Part shown: positions 21,896 through 26,263 of the stretch, in pieces
How the letters are laid out: the number at the start of each line of letters is the position of its first letter
Numbering within the stretch: the first letter of the stretch is position 1
Source: Bacillota bacterium
Lineage (GTDB): Bacteria > Bacillota > Clostridia > Lachnospirales > Lachnospiraceae
Assembly: GCA_023412855.1 (NCBI GenBank)
Contig: JAEZRJ010000051.1
Location: 1 to 26,263, forward strand
Length of the DNA stretch: 26,263 nucleotides
Direction: 5' to 3'
Position numbers and translations under genes: made by a program
Notes under the pieces: generated by a model
Seen by the model: only the letters and a program-made list of their open reading frames with translations
Told to the model about the DNA's origin: nothing
Databases searched by the model: none

Positions 21896-22316
21896 CTTCT
21901 ATCCTGCACTCCTTACAATAACCATAAAGCTCCAATTTATGGCCCGTAATCATAAAATTATCGTTTTCCGTCTCTATCTTCGTATGCTCAAATGGACATT
22001 TCTTAAGAGCTATCAGCTTATGGCATTTCAGACATATCGCATAATGCTTATGAGTGCCGTAATTCCATTCATAATACGCCATATCCCCACCCATCAGCGT
22101 AGATTTCGACACATAACCCTTTTCTTCAAAAATACCCAGCGCCCTATAAACTGTCGAAATTGCAAAATTAGAATTCCCGTACGTCTGTGCCAGACGGTTA
22201 TAAATATCTACCGCACTGACCGGCTCCGTTTCCTCAGATAAAATCCGAAAGATTTCTTCCCTCTGCTTCGTCTTCTTTATCTCCTGAGGAAAAGCCAAAT
22301 CCTCACAATTTTTCAT
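21882..22316 (-). CDS. Fur-family metalloregulator
   Basis: 144 residues, the normal size. The winged helix (about 15-75) has TKQREEIFRIL and FAISTVYRALGIFEEKGYV. The dimerisation domain has HKHYAICLKCHKLIAL, and two CxxC pairs (Cys95/98 CLKC, Cys134/137 CKEC) form the structural zinc site. Fur, Zur and PerR cannot be separated by eye. The ATG at 22316 follows GGAGGAAGG; the frame extends upstream but overlaps the permease gene and lacks family sequence. It is second in a unit with the exporter-like permease, 67 nt after its stop. A Fur-type palindrome overlaps the operon's transcription start, suggesting autoregulated, metal-responsive control. Confidence 0.9.
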   Translation of the reverse strand: MKNCEDLAFPQEIKKTKQREEIFRILSEETEPVSAVDIYNRLAQTYGNSNFAISTVYRALGIFEEKGYVSKSTLMGGDMAYYEWNYGTHKHYAICLKCHKLIALKKCPFEHTKIETENDNFMITGHKLELYGYCKECRIEDEDI

Positions 22317-22383
22317 ATATACCAAGCACCTTCCTCCATACTCTTCTTTTCTCCCTGAGTCCTTACCTTCCCGCGGATAATTT

Positions 22384-23253
22384 TCAAACCACAACTCCTG
22401 CAAAATCAATTACAATTCCCGCAATTACTCCGATCGCATAAAGCAAAACCGTAATCTTTATATTTTCTTTCAAGTCGTCGTTCACTCGAAACAAAATAAG
22501 AAGCCCCACACCCGTTCCGGCCAGCAGCCCCGCCATCATAGAACCAAGTCCCATCATGCCTTTCAGATAAAGCTGCGTAATCGCTATGGAAGAAGCACAG
22601 TTAGGTATCAATCCCATTAAGGCCGCTACCATCTGCCCCAGAATAGGTCTGTTCAAGACCAAATTAGAGAGGAAGTCCTCTCCCACAAGATAAATTACCG
22701 TATTCAGAACAAAAGAAATCGCAACGATAAAAAAGAAAATATTAAAGGTATGCCGCGCCGCCGATCGGAATATTCCTTCCTCACAGTGGCAGTTTTCATT
22801 TTTGCAGACATGACCGATATCCATATGCCCGCTTTCTTCGTGACTGTGTACCTGTATGCTTTTCTTCTTAATCAGCAAATCAATGATAAAGCCGGCCGCC
22901 ATACCGATTGCCACCTTCATCCCCACAAGCTTCAGAATCACGGATATATGCACCTGCTCAGAAATCAAAATAGGCAGCATTTCATCGGAAGTAGATAAAA
23001 ATATTGCCATTAATGTACCAAGGGTTATGATTCTTCCTGCATATAAATTGGACGCTGCCGCCGAAAAGCCGCATTGTGGAAAGGCTCCTAATATACTTCC
23101 GGGAATGGAACCGAAACGGCCGGATTTTTCTATCGCAGCCTTCGTCTTCTCTCCCATCTTATGTTCCATATATTCCATTGCCAGATAGGTGAGGAATAAA
23201 AAAGGAAAAAGTTTCACTGAATCTATCAGCGTATCTATTATTACGTCTAACAT
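22384..23253 (-). CDS. ArsP_2-type putative heavy-metal/manganese exporter permease
   Basis: 289 residues, with about eight to ten hydrophobic membrane segments. Two halves are related: FPQCGFSAAASNLYAGRI (58-75) with LGTLMAIFLS, and IPNCASSIAITQLYLKGM (216-233) with LGSMMAGLLA. This is the internal duplication of the family annotated as arsenic efflux or putative manganese transporter. The loop between halves (135-158) is rich in His and Cys (HSHEESGHMDIGH, CKNENCHC), a likely metal-binding segment. GGAGG lies 6 nt before the ATG. It is first in an operon with a Fur-family regulator. The sequence supports a metal exporter; the ion is not determined. Confidence 0.85.
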   Translation of the reverse strand: MLDVIIDTLIDSVKLFPFLFLTYLAMEYMEHKMGEKTKAAIEKSGRFGSIPGSILGAFPQCGFSAAASNLYAGRIITLGTLMAIFLSTSDEMLPILISEQVHISVILKLVGMKVAIGMAAGFIIDLLIKKKSIQVHSHEESGHMDIGHVCKNENCHCEEGIFRSAARHTFNIFFFIVAISFVLNTVIYLVGEDFLSNLVLNRPILGQMVAALMGLIPNCASSIAITQLYLKGMMGLGSMMAGLLAGTGVGLLILFRVNDDLKENIKITVLLYAIGVIAGIVIDFAGVVV

Positions 23254-23290
23254 AAAAAGCCTCCGTTAACAAACTGTAATGCTACTGTTC

Positions 23291-23346
23291 AATCACGTTC
23301 TTATGCAGCTTAACAGCAAGTGTTAAGCTATTGTGTGAAAAGTAAC
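23291..23346 (+). repeat. 56-bp dispersed palindromic repeat, copy 2
   Basis: 49 of 56 positions match copy 1 at 15203-15258, including the whole core palindrome AGCTTAACA-GCAAG-TGTTAAGCT (23307-23329). It lies in the predicted 150-nt leader of the exporter operon. The second small hairpin of copy 1 is broken here. Confidence 0.85.
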
Positions 23347-23381
23347 ACAGTAATTTCCGCTATGTTTATTATTGAACTCGT

Positions 23382-23406
23382 AGTTGCGATTGCAACTCAT
23401 TCGCAA
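23382..23406 (-). promoter_or_regulatory. Probable Fur-family operator
   Basis: On the minus strand TTGCGAATGAGTTGCAA (23406-23390) is a 17-bp imperfect palindrome (6 of 8 paired positions) with the A-T-G-A centre seen in Fur-family boxes. An overlapping perfect palindrome AGTTGC-GATT-GCAACT spans 23382-23397. The pair lies just downstream of the -10 box, covering the start of transcription, the position expected for a repressor. Confidence 0.6.
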
Positions 23407-23408
23407 TT

Positions 23409-23437
23409 ATAATAAACACAATAGAGCTGTTTGTCAA
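23409..23437 (-). promoter_or_regulatory. Sigma-A promoter of the exporter-Fur operon
   Basis: Minus strand TTGACA (23437-23432), 17-nt spacer, TATTAT (23414-23409): a perfect -35 and five of six in the -10. Start predicted near 23402, giving an unusually long leader of about 150 nt. Confidence 0.78.
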
Positions 23438-23499
23438 GAGAAGCTTTCTGAATTATAAGTGTTTTGTGCTGTGAATAGTAATCGTCTTTTTAATCGCTG

Positions 23500-24399
23500 T
23501 TATGAAACCGAAAGCCGGGCAGTGACATTCTTTTCGTTGATAAAGACACCTTTCAGCCTTTCCATATCGAATTGCCTGGTGAACCATTCGCATTTGCATA
23601 AAAACAGATAATATATATTTAACCCGCAGCCATGAATCGTTTCGAAATTTCCCTGTCCTTTGGAAATTATAACCTCCGCCTCGCCTATCGCCTGTCTGGC
23701 CTCCTCGGATAAATGGCTTATCTGCGTTCCGGCTATTCCGTTGCCGTTGCCGATTACTTCCACGATTCCCGTAAGTCCCACCGCCCTGGCATCCTCAATG
23801 GTAGCATCGTTTAATACAGCCGTTCCCCGCACGATTACCTTTATGTTCAAATAGGGATATTGTTCCTTCAATATTTTAATCAACATCTTATCCGCTACGA
23901 TCTCCCCGCAGTTATCAGTGAGGTAAACTAACTTTCCGCAAGAAAGCAGATCATTTTGAAACATACGGAAGGTTCCTTCCTCCAGCTTCTCTTCCCTCGC
24001 CTTATTAAGTAGCTGCAAGAGCTTATCCCGGCTCACCTGGTTCATTGCACCATAGTCTATATAGTTTGCTGTTCTGGCATAATTCAGCGCGTTTGAAAGT
24101 ATTTCTTCTTTGCTGCCGCCCATACGGATTCCCTCTTCCAGCTCCTCCTCCATAGACAGCATCATGGAATTAAACTCCTCTTTTTCCTTTTCATAATCAG
24201 GAAACTCGCCGAAATACCTCTTATATACAGAGTTGATTTTATACACGAGGAAAGGTGCCGAAGCCTCCGATTCCGCAGAGCCGATAATCCCCGCCACCTC
24301 TTTCATATAGGCAGACTTTTTGTTCTCATCCTCTATACTTCGAATACGTTCCTCCTGCCTGTCGATCAGACATCTGATACACAATGAACTCAGTTTCAT
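23500..24399 (-). CDS. DUF89/ARMT1-like metal-dependent phosphatase family protein
   Basis: 299 residues. Family members are metal-dependent phosphatases acting on sugar- or metabolite-phosphates, proposed to limit damaged metabolites. Conserved signs: a Cys pair at the N-terminus (CIRC, 7-10), TDNCGEIVADKML (161-173) with Asp162/Asn163, VLNDATIEDA (195-204) with Asn197/Asp198, and KGQGNFE (247-253). The N-terminal half is a helical bundle. It starts at 24399, 21 nt after the ABC permease gene, with AAAGGA upstream. It probably ends the ABC operon; why an exporter and this enzyme are co-expressed is not evident. No intrinsic terminator was recognised after its stop. Confidence 0.87.
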   Translation of the reverse strand: MKLSSLCIRCLIDRQEERIRSIEDENKKSAYMKEVAGIIGSAESEASAPFLVYKINSVYKRYFGEFPDYEKEKEEFNSMMLSMEEELEEGIRMGGSKEEILSNALNYARTANYIDYGAMNQVSRDKLLQLLNKAREEKLEEGTFRMFQNDLLSCGKLVYLTDNCGEIVADKMLIKILKEQYPYLNIKVIVRGTAVLNDATIEDARAVGLTGIVEVIGNGNGIAGTQISHLSEEARQAIGEAEVIISKGQGNFETIHGCGLNIYYLFLCKCEWFTRQFDMERLKGVFINEKNVTARLSVS

Positions 24400-24420
24400 C
24401 CTTTTATCCTTTCATGGAAA

Positions 24421-25128
24421 TTAATTGTCAATCCGATTATGACGGAAAACGAGGATAAATGCAACCAAGCATAGTAAAAAGTTAATGGCAACCACCGAAA
24501 TTGTCTCGCCGGTCAGGTGATAGTCCGAAGGACTGCGCATGAAATTTCCTATCTGCTGCCCGTAAATATATTTTGACACCTTGCCGATTGTCTCATTAAA
24601 ATAAGCAATCATGGGAAGAAAAGAAATTACCATACTGATAGGAACTGCCAGCGCGTTAGCACCCATGGAATTATTAGCAAAACCGCCTATGGCCAGGCCA
24701 AGTACAATGGAACAAATACAGCCGATGGTCATACACAGCATAAACGCTGCACCACTTCTCACATCGTAGCTGCCCATGGCGAGATAACTGCTGCCCGTCA
24801 GCATCGTGCAAAAGAATACAAAGCCTCCGATTCCTAACAAATATTCAACCGGACGTATTCCTGATAAAATCAGCACCCTGAGCGTATTCTTCTCCTTTTC
24901 CTCGGATATGATGGATGCGGTTACCACCACAGGAGTAAAGACGGCATGCATGGTGGCAAATATCGAAATAAAAAAATTTGTCTGACCGAGCTGGTCGCCC
25001 ACCGATGTAGTCATGACCGCTGCGACCAATGGATATACGAAGAACAATACCAATACCTGCGTATTTTTTAAAATATCCTTACACTGCTTTACAAAAACAG
25101 CACCTATATGAGAAATATCCGTCTTCAT
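24421..25128 (-). CDS. ABC-2 type transporter permease
   Basis: 235 residues with about six membrane segments (e.g. VLVLFFVYPLVAAVMTTS, ICSIVLGLAIGGFA, TISVVAINFLLCLVAFILVF). The cytoplasmic EEKEKNTLRVLILSGIRP after the second segment is the coupling region typical of ABC-2 permeases. It overlaps the ATPase gene by 4 nt (ATGA), so the pair is made together and should form a homodimeric-permease exporter. The substrate is unknown; there is no adjacent bacteriocin or two-component gene in the window. Confidence 0.9.
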   Translation of the reverse strand: MKTDISHIGAVFVKQCKDILKNTQVLVLFFVYPLVAAVMTTSVGDQLGQTNFFISIFATMHAVFTPVVVTASIISEEKEKNTLRVLILSGIRPVEYLLGIGGFVFFCTMLTGSSYLAMGSYDVRSGAAFMLCMTIGCICSIVLGLAIGGFANNSMGANALAVPISMVISFLPMIAYFNETIGKVSKYIYGQQIGNFMRSPSDYHLTGETISVVAINFLLCLVAFILVFRHNRIDN

Positions 25129-25970
25129 TCCTCAAGCCCCCTTCCTGTCAACGTGAGAAATACCTGCTCTAAATCCGGCTCGGAGGAATGAATAGAGACA
25201 ACTTCTCCCTGCTTAAAAAGCTCCTCGATCCTTGCCGCGTTCTCAGGCAAATTTGTCAGCATTATCAATTGATCGTTTTTTATAAGTATACTTATCTTGT
25301 TTTCTTCGTTATACTTCCGGCACAACTGTACGGGTCTTCCATATTCTATTATTTTTCCTTCATGCAAGAGGGCCACATTATCGCAAAGCTTTGTTGCCTC
25401 TTCCATATTATGGGTGGTCAGAAATATCGTTGTACCTTCACTTCTAAGCCTTAACAAAAGCTCATGTATCGACTTCGTAGTCGCAGGGTCCAGACCGCTT
25501 GTAGGCTCATCCAGAAATAAAAGCTTCGGCTTATGCAAAATAGCTCTCGCCAGTATCAATCTCTGTTTCATACCCTTTGACAGTTTTCCCGCCGGAGTTT
25601 TTTTCTCGGCCAAAAGTCCTACCATGCCGAGAACCTCTTCTATTCTCTTTTTATCGATCTTATATATATTTACGAACAGCTTTAGATTATCATAGCAATT
25701 CAACCGCTCATAAATACCGCTGTTATCCATCACCATTCCAATCTCTTTATAATTATTCTCTTTCAGCCTGTCGCAGCTTTCCCCAAACACAAACGCTTCT
25801 CCAAAGCCTGCAAGCTGCCCCGTCAAAATTCTAATAAGCGTCGTCTTCCCCGCCCCTGACGGACCCAGCAGCCCAAATATCTCACCTTCCTCTATCTCAA
25901 ACCCGACATTTCTCAAAACCTCTTTCTCTCCAAAGCTTTTCCCCACATTCACTAACCTGACCGCTTTCAT
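25125..25970 (-). CDS. ABC transporter ATP-binding protein
   Basis: 281 residues from the ATG at 25970; a GTG at 25979 is an equally spaced alternative. Walker A is GPSGAGKTT (36-44), the signature is LSKGMKQR, Walker B is LLFLDEPTSG and the H-loop is LTTHN. The Q-loop position reads VMDNSGIYERL, without the usual Gln, as in some ABC-2 exporter ATPases. A C-terminal extension follows (HEGKIIEYGRP, then ILIKNDQLIML and DLEQVFLTLTGRGLEE). It drives the permease encoded by the overlapping gene. The likely role is export of a peptide, drug or lipid; nothing here decides which. Confidence 0.94.
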   Translation of the reverse strand: MKAVRLVNVGKSFGEKEVLRNVGFEIEEGEIFGLLGPSGAGKTTLIRILTGQLAGFGEAFVFGESCDRLKENNYKEIGMVMDNSGIYERLNCYDNLKLFVNIYKIDKKRIEEVLGMVGLLAEKKTPAGKLSKGMKQRLILARAILHKPKLLFLDEPTSGLDPATTKSIHELLLRLRSEGTTIFLTTHNMEEATKLCDNVALLHEGKIIEYGRPVQLCRKYNEENKISILIKNDQLIMLTNLPENAARIEELFKQGEVVSIHSSEPDLEQVFLTLTGRGLEE

Positions 25971-26036
25971 CCAATCCACATCCTTCCTCTATTAATCATC
26001 ACTGCCTATAAGCCCTACCTTATATGCGCCCCTAGG

Positions 26037-26261
26037 TTAACTCTTATTTCTCTTTTTATATTCTTGCAGTCTTTCCTCATATACCTTACTCTCATACCTC
26101 GTCTTTAACACCATCACCGCCGTACTGGCCCCGAAACATATTCCAAAGGACACCACAAACCCAATCCATCCCTGCCAGGAGTATGCCGGAAACCATCCGA
26201 AATAAATGATGAAAACGACCATCAATACCGTAATACAAATTAGCATAAAGACAGTTCTCAT
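26037..26261 (-). CDS. Small two-helix membrane protein
   Basis: 74 residues if the ATG at 26261 is the start, but the window ends two bases further, so a longer frame cannot be excluded. Two hydrophobic segments (about 3-22 and 31-51, with WFPAYSWQGWIGF between) are followed by a charged tail ending LQEYKKRNKS. The ATG is preceded by TG, so it may overlap an upstream stop (TGATG). It sits 66 nt before the ABC ATPase start, on the same strand. I do not recognise the family; an accessory subunit of the exporter is possible. Confidence 0.7.
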   Translation of the reverse strand: MRTVFMLICITVLMVVFIIYFGWFPAYSWQGWIGFVVSFGICFGASTAVMVLKTRYESKVYEERLQEYKKRNKS

Positions 26262-26263
26262 CA

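Noticed and set aside
23254..23402. Manganese (yybP-ykoY) or other riboswitch in the long leader of the exporter operon
   Set aside because: I could not find the paired conserved loop sequences of that class. The structured part of the leader is the dispersed palindromic repeat, and control is better explained by the Fur-type operator.

Overview
The window looks like chromosomal DNA from a motile, anaerobic Firmicute of the Lachnospiraceae/Clostridia type. The reasons are purine-rich Shine-Dalgarno sites (AAGGAG, GGAGG), frequent TTG and GTG starts, sigma-A promoters with 17-18 bp spacers, clostridial-type proteins (GlgB, KsgA, TatD, RarA, an OGG1-type glycosylase) and a flagellin of the clostridial MKIxYN...QVLQLLQ type. 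I saw no phage genes, transposase, rRNA operon or CRISPR array. Species cannot be told from this stretch.

Layout, left to right. (1) 1-5.0 kb, minus strand: a flagellar operon read as a 1054-residue protein, then flagellin, then FliS. The big protein's stop codon overlaps the flagellin start (ATGA). It has a recurring helical motif along its length and a C-terminal region resembling the FliK/hook-length-control fold. (2) 5.0-9.9 kb, minus: a TPR protein with a degenerate AAA+-like tail, followed 17 nt later by glgB, with a promoter and a good terminator. (3) 10.0-11.8 kb, minus: tatD-family nuclease and rsmA (ksgA), divergent from tRNA-Lys(CTT). The two promoters interleave. (4) 12.0-13.4 kb, plus: rarA. 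(5) 13.4-16.3 kb: a lone GyrI-like effector-binding protein, a WYL regulator and a divergent AraC-type regulator with its own GyrI-like domain, followed by a tiny coupled ORF that looks like a gene remnant. (6) 16.3-20.9 kb, minus: an XRE regulator, a Rieske/FAD oxidoreductase overlapping a tocopherol-cyclase-like gene, an OGG1-type DNA glycosylase, and a NYN + OST-HTH protein. (7) 20.9-21.9 kb, plus: an NTF2-like + GGDEF protein. (8) 21.9-23.4 kb, minus: a metal-exporter-like permease and a Fur-family regulator, with a strong promoter and a Fur-type operator just below the -10 box. (9) 23.5-26.26 kb, minus: a small membrane protein, an ABC-2 exporter (ATPase and permease) and a DUF89/ARMT1-like protein.

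The points most worth following are: the FliK-like giant protein coupled to flagellin; an eight-base C-run inside the flagellin gene that could allow slipped-strand switching; the catalytically degenerate TPR/AAA+ protein paired with glycogen branching enzyme; a 56-bp palindromic repeat found in two regulatory regions 8 kb apart; and a 15-bp perfect palindrome shared by two convergent genes, encoding the same last three residues in both. All function calls rest on motif recognition by eye; no database search was run.
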